Source of the DNA: Sulfuricurvum sp.
Lineage (GTDB): Bacteria > Campylobacterota > Campylobacteria > Campylobacterales > Sulfurimonadaceae
Assembly (NCBI RefSeq): GCF_023229695.1
Contig: NZ_JALNYS010000010.1
Location: forward strand, 72,719 to 136,718
Direction: 5' to 3'
DNA length: 64,000 nucleotides
The notes beneath the pieces were generated by a model. It saw nothing but the letters and a program-made list of their open reading frames with translations. It ran no database searches and had not been told where the DNA came from. Both the position numbers and the translations under genes were made by a program. Below are positions 17,768 through 26,376 of this stretch, one piece after another. How positions within the stretch are numbered: position 1 is the first letter of the stretch; every line of letters begins with the position of its first letter.

Positions 17768-18504
17768 AGCGCGAGGATCTGTGCCGCGATGCTGATGGCG
17801 ATCTCGCCGGGGAGTTTATTCCCGATCCCCTCCGCTCCGGCCGGGCAGAAAAACCGTTCCATCCGCTCTTCACAGACCGCGTGAGCGCGCAGGTGTTCCC
17901 GTAGCCGCTCCCCTTTGTTACGGCTTCCGATCACTCCAAGATAGCGCCACTGAAGGGGGATAAGAGCACTCAGTATCCGGGTATCCTGATGGGCCGAGAA
18001 TCCGGCAACGACGCATACGAGGTTCTCCTCCTGCAATAACGCCTCAGCCGCTTGTTCAAACGGCAGGGATACGATCTCGATCCCCTCCGGCCAGTCGAAC
18101 TTCTCCAGTGTCTGGGGTCTCTCCTCGATCACCCGTACGTGAAACGACGTCTGCGCCATCACCGATGCGAGGGCATGGCCGATATGACCGCCGCCGAAGA
18201 TGACGAGCCGCCGCAAGGGGGCAACGTATTCCAAAAACACCTTCACCCCTCCGCCGCATCCGCTCTGGGGATAACGGTATTCGAAGATTTCGCTCCCGCC
18301 GTGGATGAGGAGCGTGTGCGAGGCGGCGATAACGGCCGCTTCGAGGACACCGCCCCCGATCGTTCCCCTTGCGTTTCCCGTGCGGGGAATGATCATTTTT
18401 GCCCCCGCTTCGCGCGGGGCGGACCCCGCACACTCGATCAGGGTCGCGAGGACGAAGGGAACCCCCTCATCGTGCAGCGCTTGGGCATCATCAATCCAGC
18501 GCAT
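17764..18504 (-). CDS. xdhC: XdhC/CoxI-family molybdenum cofactor insertion protein
   Basis: The ATG at 18504 is better placed than a TTG two codons earlier, because GAGGAG lies 7 nt upstream of the ATG. The protein has the N-terminal XdhC pattern (VLATLIECAGSAPREAGAKMII, GTIGGGVLEA). Its C-terminal Rossmann domain includes LVIFGGGHIGHAL and AVCEERMERFFCPAGAEGIGNKLPGEIAISIAAQIL. XdhC binds the molybdenum cofactor, promotes its sulfuration and delivers it to the apo-hydroxylase. It sits between mocA and the FAD subunit, overlapping the latter by 14 bp. Confidence 0.9.
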   Translation of the reverse strand: MRWIDDAQALHDEGVPFVLATLIECAGSAPREAGAKMIIPRTGNARGTIGGGVLEAAVIAASHTLLIHGGSEIFEYRYPQSGCGGGVKVFLEYVAPLRRLVIFGGGHIGHALASVMAQTSFHVRVIEERPQTLEKFDWPEGIEIVSLPFEQAAEALLQEENLVCVVAGFSAHQDTRILSALIPLQWRYLGVIGSRNKGERLREHLRAHAVCEERMERFFCPAGAEGIGNKLPGEIAISIAAQILAL

Positions 18505-19312
18505 CGGCAAACTCCTCTATCATGTTGGCCGTCACCGCGAGGCGGTACTCCGCGCTCCCCCGCAAACCGCTGTGCGGATCGATATCGCGCTTCAGAGCAT
18601 CCAGTATGTCTTCACGTTCGGGTATTCCCTCGGCGAAGAGCGCTTCGACACCCTTCATCCGTCGCGGCGAAGGGGCAAGCGATGCGCCGCACAGACGCAC
18701 CTCCCACCCCTCATCCCTTTTTTTCGACCCGAGGGCAACCAATGACGCGACGGAGATATTTAGCGCGCTTCGCCGCCCGATTTTGCGGTAATAGTGGGTG
18801 TTCCACTCTTGAGAGGGAATACTAATCGAGGTAATAATCTCCCCCGCCTCAAGCGCCGTATGCCCCGGGGAGAGGATCAGTTCATCGACACTGCAATGGC
18901 GCTGTGTCTGCGCACTCTCGATCCCGATCCGGGCTCCGAGCGCCAGCAGCACCGGAACGAGATCGGCGGCAGGTGAAGCGTGGGCGATATTTCCCCCCAC
19001 CGTCGCGACGTTGCGGATCTGACGGGAGCCGAATTCCATGCAAGCCCGCTTAAAAACGGGGAAAATTACCCCCATCTGCGGATGTTCCATGATCTCTGCC
19101 ACGGTTGCCATCGCCCCGATCGATACCTCATTTGCCTCAATCCGGATCGATTTTAACGAATCGATTTTTCCCAGTCCGATTACCCCTTCGCACCCTTTTT
19201 TCGATTGAAGTTCAAGCAGTAAATCGCTCCCCCCGGCAAGGATTCGATAAAGGGGATTCTCGCCGGCAAAACGGAGCGCCTCTTCCAGCGTACGGGGGAC
19301 GAATGCGTTCAT
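18491..19312 (-). CDS. Molybdenum hydroxylase, FAD-binding subunit (CoxM/XdhB type)
   Basis: The start at ATG 19312 follows GGGGAGGAGC. The protein of ~273 residues contains the FAD-binding motif LAGGSDLLLELQ near residue 26, the second flavin motif VATVGGNIAHASPAAD near 105 and a CO dehydrogenase flavoprotein C-terminal domain. It passes electrons from the 2Fe-2S clusters to the final acceptor. The 4-bp overlap with the 2Fe-2S gene and 14-bp overlap with xdhC-like show a tight operon. Confidence 0.92.
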   Translation of the reverse strand: MNAFVPRTLEEALRFAGENPLYRILAGGSDLLLELQSKKGCEGVIGLGKIDSLKSIRIEANEVSIGAMATVAEIMEHPQMGVIFPVFKRACMEFGSRQIRNVATVGGNIAHASPAADLVPVLLALGARIGIESAQTQRHCSVDELILSPGHTALEAGEIITSISIPSQEWNTHYYRKIGRRSALNISVASLVALGSKKRDEGWEVRLCGASLAPSPRRMKGVEALFAEGIPEREDILDALKRDIDPHSGLRGSAEYRLAVTANMIEEFADALD

Positions 19313-19764
19313 TGCTCCTCCCCTGATGCATCGACAATCGCTTCGATGATTTTCTGATACCCGGTACAACGGCACAGATTCCCGTCCAGCGCCGTTTTCA
19401 CCGCTTCAGGATCGGGGGAACCGCCGTTTCGGAGATAATCGTAAGCCGCCATGACCAATCCGGGGGTACAGAACCCGCACTGAGCCGCGTCGTGGCGCTC
19501 AAAGCTCTCCCGAAGATTCCGGGTTTTCTCCATCAGAGCCTCCAGCGTCGTGACTTCGACGCCCTGAAGCGAGAGGACGGGGTAGATACAGCTATTGACG
19601 AGACGACCGTCGACGAACACGGCACACGCCCCGCACTCCCCCTCGCCGCACCCCTCTTTGCACGAAGTAATGTTGAGATGACGACGCAGAAGTTCGAGAA
19701 GGGAGAGTGTCGGTTCGGTTGCCACTTCGACCGGATGGCCGTTGAGGGTAAAGCTGAGTTTCAT
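19309..19764 (-). CDS. Molybdenum hydroxylase, 2Fe-2S subunit (CoxS/XdhA type)
   Basis: This 151-aa protein contains both cluster-binding sets: the plant-ferredoxin-like CKEGCGEGECGACAV with a following Cys in VNSCIYP, and the helical-domain set CGFCTPG…GNLCRCTGYQ. These are diagnostic of the small iron-sulfur subunit of xanthine dehydrogenase/CO dehydrogenase-type enzymes. It mediates electron transfer from the molybdenum centre to FAD. It overlaps the large subunit gene by 4 bp. Confidence 0.95.
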   Translation of the reverse strand: MKLSFTLNGHPVEVATEPTLSLLELLRRHLNITSCKEGCGEGECGACAVFVDGRLVNSCIYPVLSLQGVEVTTLEALMEKTRNLRESFERHDAAQCGFCTPGLVMAAYDYLRNGGSPDPEAVKTALDGNLCRCTGYQKIIEAIVDASGEEQ

Positions 19765-21908
19765 CGCAATGCCTCCAAAATCGTCTGCGGCGTGATGGGG
19801 AGTTTCGTGATCCTCATCCCCAGCGCATCGGCTACGGCGTTGGCGATCGCCGCACCTGCACCGTCCATCGGCAGTTCCCCGAGCCCTTTGGGCTTTTCGT
19901 CGCTCTGCACAAATACGGCCCGCATCGGCGGCACATCGGCGGCGACGGGGATCATATAATCACAGAGTCGAGGATTCAGCAACCGTCCGTCGCGATAGAT
20001 CAGCTCTTCGGTCAGGGCATATCCCATCGCCTGCACCATCCCGCCGTACACCTGCCCCTGTGCCAAAAGGGGGTTGACGACCCTGCCGATGTCGCTGAGG
20101 GCGTAGAGCTCCATCACCCGCACCCGGTAGCTGATCGGATCGATCTGTACTTCGGCAACCGTGCACCCCAGAGAGTAGCCCAGATAGGCATCTCCGCGAT
20201 AATGCTCCTCATCCCACACGATGTCGCCGGGGGGAGAAAATACCGATTCAAATACCCTCTCTCCCCCCCGTTTTAGATGGTGTTTCAACGCCGTACGAAA
20301 CGCTTCGTCATCGGCATAAAAGTTCAATGCCTCCCGAAGTTTCCGGGCGGCGCGGCACAGCAAATCGCCGATCACCATCGTCGTCCGGGAGGCGACGGTA
20401 GGGCCGCTGTCGCTCCCCGTCGCGGTATTGGGGAGGGCGTAGTCGATCAGTTCCGCAGAGATCCCCAGCTCCTGCGCCACCAGTGCCGGAAGAACGGTCG
20501 AGGCACCCTGCCCTATCTCGGTGCTGATAATACGGATCGTGACCCGCCCCGACTCTCCCGCTTCCAGCCGGACCCGGCTGGCCAAAAACGACTCCCCGCT
20601 TCCGGTGAAGCCCCCCCCATGCATAAAGAGGGCCATCCCGATCCCCCGCAAAGGGGTAGTGCCGACACTCAGGGCGTCACGCCGACGGGTATAATCGGAT
20701 TCGGATGCCGCACGCTCCAGTAGATCTCTCAATGCATCGGCTTCGCGAATGGGGGCTCCGGTGAGGGTCGTGCTCCCCGCACCGGGGAGATGACGGCGGC
20801 GAAAATCGAGAGGATCTTCCCCGATCCAGCGGGCCAGATCGTCCATATGCCGTTCAAGGGCGAAAATCGCCTGCGGCGCCCCAAAGCCGCGAAACGCTCC
20901 GGAGGGGGGGGTATTGGTCGCGAGGGCCCGGGCGAGAAGTGAGACGGAGGAAAAATCGTAAAGGCCGCAGGCATGGAGCGCCCCGCGCGAAAGGACGACG
21001 GGGGAGAGGGTACAATAGGCCCCCGCATCGATCTCGAAATTTACCTCCATCGCCGCGATCTTTCCGTTCGGGTCTATGGCAGTACGGTAGGAGATCCGTG
21101 CGGGGTGGCGTTTGGTCGTATAGGCCATATCCTCGCTTCGGCCGTAGACAATCCGGACGTTACGGCCGCTTTTACGGGCCAGCAGCCAGACATATCCGGC
21201 GATCAGGGAGGGGTAATCCTCTTTGCCCCCGAATCCGCCGCCGGTCGGGGTCTGCTCTATTTCGACCGTCTCGCCGCTGAGCCGTTTCAACGCACCCGCG
21301 ACATAGCCGGGGCACTGCATCGACCCCTTGACGACGATCACCCCTTCGCGGTAGAGGGCTTCCATCCCCTGCGGTTCGAGGTAGAGGTGCTCTTGTCCCG
21401 CCGTTTCGTAGAGCCCCTCGAACAGACGCTGCGCCGGATCGGAAAAAACGGCTTGGGTATCCCCTTTGGTAATCTCGATCGTTTTAAAGCTGTTGTCGTT
21501 ACCGAAGACGGTGATGGCATTGGAGGAGGCCGCTTCCAGTGAAAGAAGCGGCTCCAGAGGATCGGCTTCGATGCGGATATGTTTCAGCGCATCGCGCAAA
21601 AGGGGGAGATCGGCGCAAGCGATCAGGGCAAGAGGCTCACCGTAGAATCGGATCTCACCCCCCGATAAAAACGGCTGATCCTCCATCAATCCGGGGCAAA
21701 CATTTTCGCCGGGGATATCGGCCGGCTCAACGATGACGAAAGGGGACCAGTCAAAGGCCGGATCGTAGAGGATCCGGCGTAAAATCCCCCTTGCGACCGT
21801 ACTGCGGACGATAGCGCCGTGCAGCCCCTCGAATGGGAGATCGTCCAGATACCCCAGAGTCCCGGCAATCTTCGGCCAAGCATCGCGCCGCAGCAAACCG
21901 TTTTGCAC
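19761..21908 (-). CDS. Molybdenum hydroxylase, molybdopterin-binding large subunit (XdhA/XdhD-like)
   Basis: This 715-aa subunit starts with GTG (an AGAGGG ribosome site precedes it). It contains QTPTGGGFGGKED, the substrate-site motif GAFRGFGAPQA characteristic of purine/xanthine-type rather than CO dehydrogenases, QGASTVLPALVAQE, and the catalytic glutamate motif KGLGELP near the C-terminus. The Arg in FRGFG and the Glu in GLGE are both present, so the enzyme should be active. It is first in an operon with the 2Fe-2S and FAD subunits, xdhC-like and mocA-like genes. Xanthine, hypoxanthine or another N-heterocycle is plausible as substrate; this is inference. Confidence 0.9.
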   Translation of the reverse strand: MQNGLLRRDAWPKIAGTLGYLDDLPFEGLHGAIVRSTVARGILRRILYDPAFDWSPFVIVEPADIPGENVCPGLMEDQPFLSGGEIRFYGEPLALIACADLPLLRDALKHIRIEADPLEPLLSLEAASSNAITVFGNDNSFKTIEITKGDTQAVFSDPAQRLFEGLYETAGQEHLYLEPQGMEALYREGVIVVKGSMQCPGYVAGALKRLSGETVEIEQTPTGGGFGGKEDYPSLIAGYVWLLARKSGRNVRIVYGRSEDMAYTTKRHPARISYRTAIDPNGKIAAMEVNFEIDAGAYCTLSPVVLSRGALHACGLYDFSSVSLLARALATNTPPSGAFRGFGAPQAIFALERHMDDLARWIGEDPLDFRRRHLPGAGSTTLTGAPIREADALRDLLERAASESDYTRRRDALSVGTTPLRGIGMALFMHGGGFTGSGESFLASRVRLEAGESGRVTIRIISTEIGQGASTVLPALVAQELGISAELIDYALPNTATGSDSGPTVASRTTMVIGDLLCRAARKLREALNFYADDEAFRTALKHHLKRGGERVFESVFSPPGDIVWDEEHYRGDAYLGYSLGCTVAEVQIDPISYRVRVMELYALSDIGRVVNPLLAQGQVYGGMVQAMGYALTEELIYRDGRLLNPRLCDYMIPVAADVPPMRAVFVQSDEKPKGLGELPMDGAGAAIANAVADALGMRITKLPITPQTILEALR

Positions 21909-21914
21909 CGCCCT

Positions 21915-22778
21915 CTATTCCTCTCTTTTTTTACGGCTGACGTAGTTGAGTACCGCCATCGAAACGATCAGGATTCCGACCCCGCTGATAAGATAAAAAG
22001 CATAATTCATATTGCGGATATCGTTAATCGCCACCTTAAACACCACCATCAGCGATTCGATCGAGAGGGCAATGATGATCGAGGTGAGAAATTTCGTCAG
22101 GGTCGCGTACTCATGCCCCTCCTCCAGCGTCAGGGAACGGTAAAATACCTCCTGCTCCAGAATCGTCTTCGCCAGATCGTAGATCGCAATCGCGAGGGTA
22201 ATCCCGATGATCGATTTGAAAACATAATGGAGGGTTTCGTCTCCGAAATAGATCACCGCTTTGACAAATCCGATCAATCCGTAAACCCCCAAAAAGAGTG
22301 CCAGCAATACCAATCCTCCCCCCAGCAGCGCATAGACCGATACCGAGAGCTTGGAAATAAGGCGGTCACTGTCGATCAGGTGCATTTTGGTCAATACCGC
22401 GACGAGGTCGAGATCAAATACGGCAATTTTTCCGTCCGGATATTTATGGGCGATTGACACTTTCGGCTGGCCGCTGTTGGCGCAGATATAGGGATTGGAG
22501 ATATAGTTGCCGTGATCGTCGAACCGGATACGGTTGATAAAATAGCCCCGGTCACTCCCCTGCATCGACGCATCGTGACCCGATCGGCGCCACGTCGGGG
22601 TAATCTGTTCCCCTTTGGGGTCCATAACGTAAAGATCGCTCAGGCAAGGGAGCCGTTTGAAAAAGTTTTTTACCTGTACCTCATCAAAATCGTGTTGGGG
22701 AGTGTCGCTGATCGTCGTCAGTAAAAATCCCTCCACCGCTTCACGGTTGGCCCGGTAAATCTGCATCATCTGTTTCAT
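21915..22778 (-). CDS. PDC/Cache sensor-like integral membrane protein
   Basis: The first ~130 residues look like a Cache/PDC periplasmic domain (FFKRLPCLSDLYVMDPKGEQITP, SDRGYFINRI, YICANSGQPKVSIAHKY). Three to four membrane helices follow (residues ~142-170, 187-205, 228-245, 258-278), and there is no kinase or GGDEF output domain. The protein may lack an N-terminal membrane anchor, so a longer ancestor or another start is possible. Similar proteins occur in Campylobacterota without known function. It lies 6 bp upstream of the hydroxylase large subunit and might be cotranscribed. Confidence 0.65.
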   Translation of the reverse strand: MKQMMQIYRANREAVEGFLLTTISDTPQHDFDEVQVKNFFKRLPCLSDLYVMDPKGEQITPTWRRSGHDASMQGSDRGYFINRIRFDDHGNYISNPYICANSGQPKVSIAHKYPDGKIAVFDLDLVAVLTKMHLIDSDRLISKLSVSVYALLGGGLVLLALFLGVYGLIGFVKAVIYFGDETLHYVFKSIIGITLAIAIYDLAKTILEQEVFYRSLTLEEGHEYATLTKFLTSIIIALSIESLMVVFKVAINDIRNMNYAFYLISGVGILIVSMAVLNYVSRKKREE

Positions 22779-22845
22779 TCGTATTTCCCAACGTTATAAA
22801 AGTTGTTTAGTGTACCCAAATTGCCGAGTCGATGTCAAAAAAAAT

Positions 22846-22865
22846 AAGGTTATGCAAGAAGTCTA
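22846..22865. repeat. 20-bp exact copy of the 1785-1804 segment
   Basis: AAGGTTATGCAAGAAGTCTA is shared exactly with the right arm and flank of the 1771-1801 hairpin. Here only half the palindrome remains, just upstream of a TATGAT promoter-like box at 22874. Confidence 0.6.
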
Positions 22866-22915
22866 ATATGTGCTATGATCTTTCATTGCAAAAAATCTTC
22901 CAAAAAGGATCTCTA

Positions 22916-23254
22916 ATGGCACCACGGACGGATCTGGATATCAAGGAGTTTGCGACACTCCTCCAAACCGAAAAAGAGAGAATTCAGAAAAATATCGAAG
23001 CGCTTAAAACGGAGGTACACAGTATCGGAAGCGAAAATGATGTCGGGGATGACGAGGACCTCTCCGAGAGGCAAATTGACAATACCAACGATCAGGCGCT
23101 TCTCAATCGGCTGAATACGGAGATGCAGGAGATCGAAGCCGCATTAGGGCGTATTCACTCCGGCACCTACGGTTTATGCGAAAAAACCGGGGAACCGATC
23201 CCCCTTAAGCGCTTAAGAGCGTATCCCTCGGCACGCACCGTCGTCGGGGCTTAA
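22916..23254 (+). CDS. DksA/TraR-family protein lacking the zinc finger
   Basis: I start at ATG 22916 (MAPRTDLD), just after AAAGGATC; an upstream start would read through promoter and repeat sequence. The 112-aa protein has the DksA coiled-coil with acidic turn (ENDVGDDEDLSERQIDNTNDQALLNRLN) and the family C-terminus (RIHSGTYGLCEKTGEPIPLKRLRAYPSA). Of the four zinc-finger cysteines only the first remains (YGLCEKTG). Zinc-less DksA variants exist and can still bind RNA polymerase's secondary channel. It is followed 13 bp later by pcm. Confidence 0.82.
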   Translation: MAPRTDLDIKEFATLLQTEKERIQKNIEALKTEVHSIGSENDVGDDEDLSERQIDNTNDQALLNRLNTEMQEIEAALGRIHSGTYGLCEKTGEPIPLKRLRAYPSARTVVGA

Positions 23255-23267
23255 CCCTTTTATCGTC

Positions 23268-23885
23268 ATGTATACCAATCAGCAGCTGATCGACCATTTG
23301 ATCCGCTCCGGCATCCTGCGCACCCCTTGCCTGATCAGGGCCTTTGAACGGTGCGACCGCATCCTTTTTGTCCCCGAACCGTTTCAAAAAGATGCGTACG
23401 GTGACTACCCCCTCCACATCGGCGAGGGGCAAACCATATCGCAGCCTTTTACGGTCGCCGTTATGCTCGAAATGCTCGCCCCCCCTGAAAATGGGCAGGT
23501 ATTGGATATCGGATCGGGATCGGGATGGACGACGGCGCTTCTGGCGGCGGCGGTCGGAGAAAGCGGTCGGGTAGAGGGGGTGGAGCGGATCGCTTCACTG
23601 GTCGACTACGGCCGTACAAATCTGGCCAAAGTACACATCCGCAATGCGACGATAGAGCCGGCCGACCCCTCCGCTCTAGGAAAGCCGGGGCACCTATATG
23701 ACCGGATACTCGTCTCCGCCAGTGCCCCCGAACTGCCGGTATCCCTGATCGATCAGCTCAAAACGGGGGGGATACTGGTCATTCCGATCCAAAACAGCAT
23801 CTGGCGCATCACCAAAAACGGGGAGGGAAAAATCGAAGCGTACGAACTGAACGGATTTCGTTTTGTCCCCCTGATTGTCCCTTAG
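23268..23885 (+). CDS. pcm: Protein-L-isoaspartate O-methyltransferase
   Basis: This 205-aa enzyme contains the PCMT motifs: FVPEPFQKDAYGDYPLHIGEGQTISQP (substrate loop), SAM-binding VLDIGSGSGWTTALLA near residue 80 and VEGVERIASLV. The later LKTGGILVIPI strand is also present. It methylates isoaspartyl residues in damaged proteins to start their repair. The length matches the family. It lies immediately downstream of the DksA-like gene and converges on hsp20. Confidence 0.93.
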   Translation: MYTNQQLIDHLIRSGILRTPCLIRAFERCDRILFVPEPFQKDAYGDYPLHIGEGQTISQPFTVAVMLEMLAPPENGQVLDIGSGSGWTTALLAAAVGESGRVEGVERIASLVDYGRTNLAKVHIRNATIEPADPSALGKPGHLYDRILVSASAPELPVSLIDQLKTGGILVIPIQNSIWRITKNGEGKIEAYELNGFRFVPLIVP

Positions 23886-23896
23886 AATATCGCCGT

Positions 23897-24325
23897 TTAT
23901 TGGATGTCGATTTGTTTGGCTGAAACGCTTGGCAATGCTTTTTTAGGGAGGGTGATTTCAAGAACTCCGTCTTTATTCTCGGCATGAATATTTTCGGCAT
24001 CAACGGTGTCGGGCAGGACAAAACTGCGGGTAAAGCTGCCGAAACTACTCTCTATCTTGTAGTAGTTCTCTTTTTTAACCTCCTCTTTGCTCTTCCGCTC
24101 CCCTTTGAGGGTTAAGAGATTATTTTCCACTTTAACGCTGATATCCTCTTTTTTTACCCCCGGAAGATCCACATCGATATGGTAGGCGTACTCCCCCTCT
24201 CTCGTGTTCACCGACGGGGTAAAGTTCGACAACACCTCTTTATTCAGATCGGATGAAAACGCGTCACTGATTCTCTTTTCAAGCGTGCGTAACTCATGAA
24301 ACGGGTCAAATCGTGTAAGTAACAT
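23897..24325 (-). CDS. Hsp20/alpha-crystallin family small heat-shock protein
   Basis: The start at ATG 24325 (MLLTRFDPFHELRTLEKRISDAF) follows AAGGATC and gives the usual 142-aa form. The alpha-crystallin domain occupies residues ~40-130, with typical blocks VDLPGVKKEDISVKVENN and LTLKGERKSKEE. The conserved motif near the end reads GVLEITLPKKA. It is an ATP-independent holdase that prevents aggregation of unfolded proteins. Monocistronic, convergent with pcm. Confidence 0.94.
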   Translation of the reverse strand: MLLTRFDPFHELRTLEKRISDAFSSDLNKEVLSNFTPSVNTREGEYAYHIDVDLPGVKKEDISVKVENNLLTLKGERKSKEEVKKENYYKIESSFGSFTRSFVLPDTVDAENIHAENKDGVLEITLPKKALPSVSAKQIDIQ

Positions 24326-24551
24326 AGAAGATCCTTTTTCCGAAAATTTGCAGAAATGGGCGACAATCGTCACTCTATCTACATCCGATCACTTTAACCC
24401 AGAATCCTTAAACATTCAATAAAATAAAATAGATTGCAACCAAACTGTAACCAAAAAATTATCCCGATTCAAAACGTCTTACACGATTTTAACAGGGCCG
24501 AAGGGGTCGTATATGCTACAATAAGTTTGATTGATACCGCTAGAAGAGGAT

Positions 24552-24866
24552 ATGATGATCGAGCCTTACCGATGCCCCAACCCCTCCTATACCGTCTACA
24601 TCCTCCGGTGCAGCGACGGAACCCTCTACACCGGGATTTCCCTCGATCCGCTCAAACGGGTCCAAGAGCACAACGCCTCTGCCAAAGGGGCCAAATATAC
24701 CCGTTCGCGACGCCCCGTGAGCCTCGTCTATCAGGAGAGCTGCGGGACGAAAAGCGACGCCCTCAAACAAGAAGCCGCGATTAAAAAACTCTCCAAGATT
24801 CAGAAAGAAGCACTCGTAACGGGGACAAAGGGAGGTATCTCTAAAGGGCGGGGAGGATTATCGTAA
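24552..24866 (+). CDS. GIY-YIG nuclease-domain protein (UPF0213/YhbQ type)
   Basis: The protein of about 104 residues contains the GIY-YIG core YTVYILRCSDGTLYTGISLD, then RVQEHNASAKGAKYTRSRRPVSLVY and QEAAIKKLSKIQKEAL. In this core the first motif reads 'VYI' and the second 'YTG'. Such stand-alone domains resemble E. coli YhbQ, with suspected roles in nucleic-acid processing. ATG 24552 follows AGAAGAGGA very closely; ATG 24555 is an alternative start. The 3' end overlaps the convergent histidine kinase by 26 bp. Confidence 0.88.
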   Translation: MMIEPYRCPNPSYTVYILRCSDGTLYTGISLDPLKRVQEHNASAKGAKYTRSRRPVSLVYQESCGTKSDALKQEAAIKKLSKIQKEALVTGTKGGISKGRGGLS

Positions 24867-26376
24867 AACACGCCCCCTCCCCCTCATTGGAAGCATGCAA
24901 TACCCCTTTATGATGCTCTTCGATGATCGTCTTGGACATGTACAGACCGATTCCCGTCCCTTTTCCCTCCTCTTTGGTCGAAAAATAGGGGTCAAAAATC
25001 CGGGGAAGAACCGCCTGAGGGATCCCTCCGCCGTTGTCTTGCAGGGTCAGGACGATATGGCTTCCCTTTCTGAGGAGACGGATGTGAATCTTTTTCTCCT
25101 TCACCGCGCGCTCCTCTAACACATCCCGGGCGTTATTCAGCAGATTAAGGATCACCTGAGAGAACTCGTTTTTATACCCCCTCACTTCCAAAGAGGGGTC
25201 AATCCGGATATCGACGCCAATCCCCTGTTGGGTAAAAGCGACATCGACCAATCCATAGGCCTCATCCACCGTATCCTTTAGATTAAACGCTCCGATCTCT
25301 TTGTCGGGTTTGAAAAAGTTTCGGAAGTCATCGATCGTCGTCGACATTTTCCGGATCAATACCTCCGCTTTAGCGGTCGATTTCTGAAGAAATTCAGACG
25401 TCAGCTCCTCATAATCGTACGCATCCTTGACATTGATGCAAATCAGGCTTAACGCGTTAAGCGGCTGACGCCACTGGTGGGCGATATTGCCGATCATCTC
25501 CCCCATTCCCGCCATACGCGACTGCTGCATCATAATCGCCTCTTGCTCACGCCGTTTGGAAATCTCCGTCGCAACCTGCGCCTCCAAATCATTTTTATAC
25601 CGTTCCAGCTCCTCTTTTTGGCGATTCAGCGTCTCAACCATCTGGTTGAAGGAATCGGCGATCTCTCCGAGTTCGTCTCTGGCGGCCAGATCCATCCGCG
25701 CACCGGCATCCCCGTTGGCAATTTTGGCGATGGTATCCGACATCGATGCGATCGGACTAATGACACGCTGTCTCAAAAAAATGATAATCGCAATAATAAC
25801 GATCATAATGGCCGACAAACGGAGGAAAAGCGACTCGTACGCATTGAGATACTCATCATCCAGTGCTCTGCTGTACGAGACCGAGATCACAAGGGTACCG
25901 TATCCGTCATGATGGAGTTCCCCCCTCTTGGGGGGCATTCTGACCGAAAAAAATCCTTGCAGCGTCCGATGGTGCCGATCATGCACAATGATATTGGTAC
26001 CGCTTTTGGCAACTTTCCCTACGGCCTCCTCATCCCCTTTGAAAAGGGGGTCGCTGCGGTGATAGACACTGCCCGAGGCAATGGTCTCGTTGTGACGATC
26101 CAGCAACAGCAGATCCGTCATCGAACCGGTCAGGTAGAGACTGAACAACCGTCTGATCTCCTGCTGCTGTATCGGCAAGCTGTTTTTTTCACGGAGAATC
26201 TGTTCGATTTGTGCCGAAAGACGGTTTCCGTCCGAACGCAGAAGCAGCTGAAAGTTGTTGTAGATCGACGTCTCTCTACTTTTGAGGGTATAGGCGATTT
26301 CACCGATCGTGAAACAAAGGGTCAAAAAAATAATCCATAGCGGCAGCGCGTACCGCAACGAGAGCCGCTTAAACAT
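24841..26376 (-). CDS. HAMP-domain sensor histidine kinase
   Basis: The 511-aa kinase has an N-terminal membrane helix (PLWIIFLTLCFTIGEIAYTL), a periplasmic sensor region to ~residue 185, a second helix (LSAIMIVIIAIIIFL), HAMP (~205-255) and a coiled coil. The dimerisation box carries His300 in NIAHQWRQPLNAL, and the ATPase has N-box VILNLLNNARDV, G1 DNGGGIP and G2 GKGTGIGLYM. The ATG at 26376 overlaps the substrate-binding-protein stop by one base (TGATG), so the two are coupled; that lipoprotein may present a ligand to this kinase. Confidence 0.92.
   Translation of the reverse strand: MFKRLSLRYALPLWIIFLTLCFTIGEIAYTLKSRETSIYNNFQLLLRSDGNRLSAQIEQILREKNSLPIQQQEIRRLFSLYLTGSMTDLLLLDRHNETIASGSVYHRSDPLFKGDEEAVGKVAKSGTNIIVHDRHHRTLQGFFSVRMPPKRGELHHDGYGTLVISVSYSRALDDEYLNAYESLFLRLSAIMIVIIAIIIFLRQRVISPIASMSDTIAKIANGDAGARMDLAARDELGEIADSFNQMVETLNRQKEELERYKNDLEAQVATEISKRREQEAIMMQQSRMAGMGEMIGNIAHQWRQPLNALSLICINVKDAYDYEELTSEFLQKSTAKAEVLIRKMSTTIDDFRNFFKPDKEIGAFNLKDTVDEAYGLVDVAFTQQGIGVDIRIDPSLEVRGYKNEFSQVILNLLNNARDVLEERAVKEKKIHIRLLRKGSHIVLTLQDNGGGIPQAVLPRIFDPYFSTKEEGKGTGIGLYMSKTIIEEHHKGVLHASNEGEGACFTIILPAL

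Noticed and set aside
25477..26340. Long plus-strand open frame (287 codons)
   Set aside because: Shadow of the HAMP histidine kinase on the other strand; the translation is rich in His/Arg/Gln and low in complexity.
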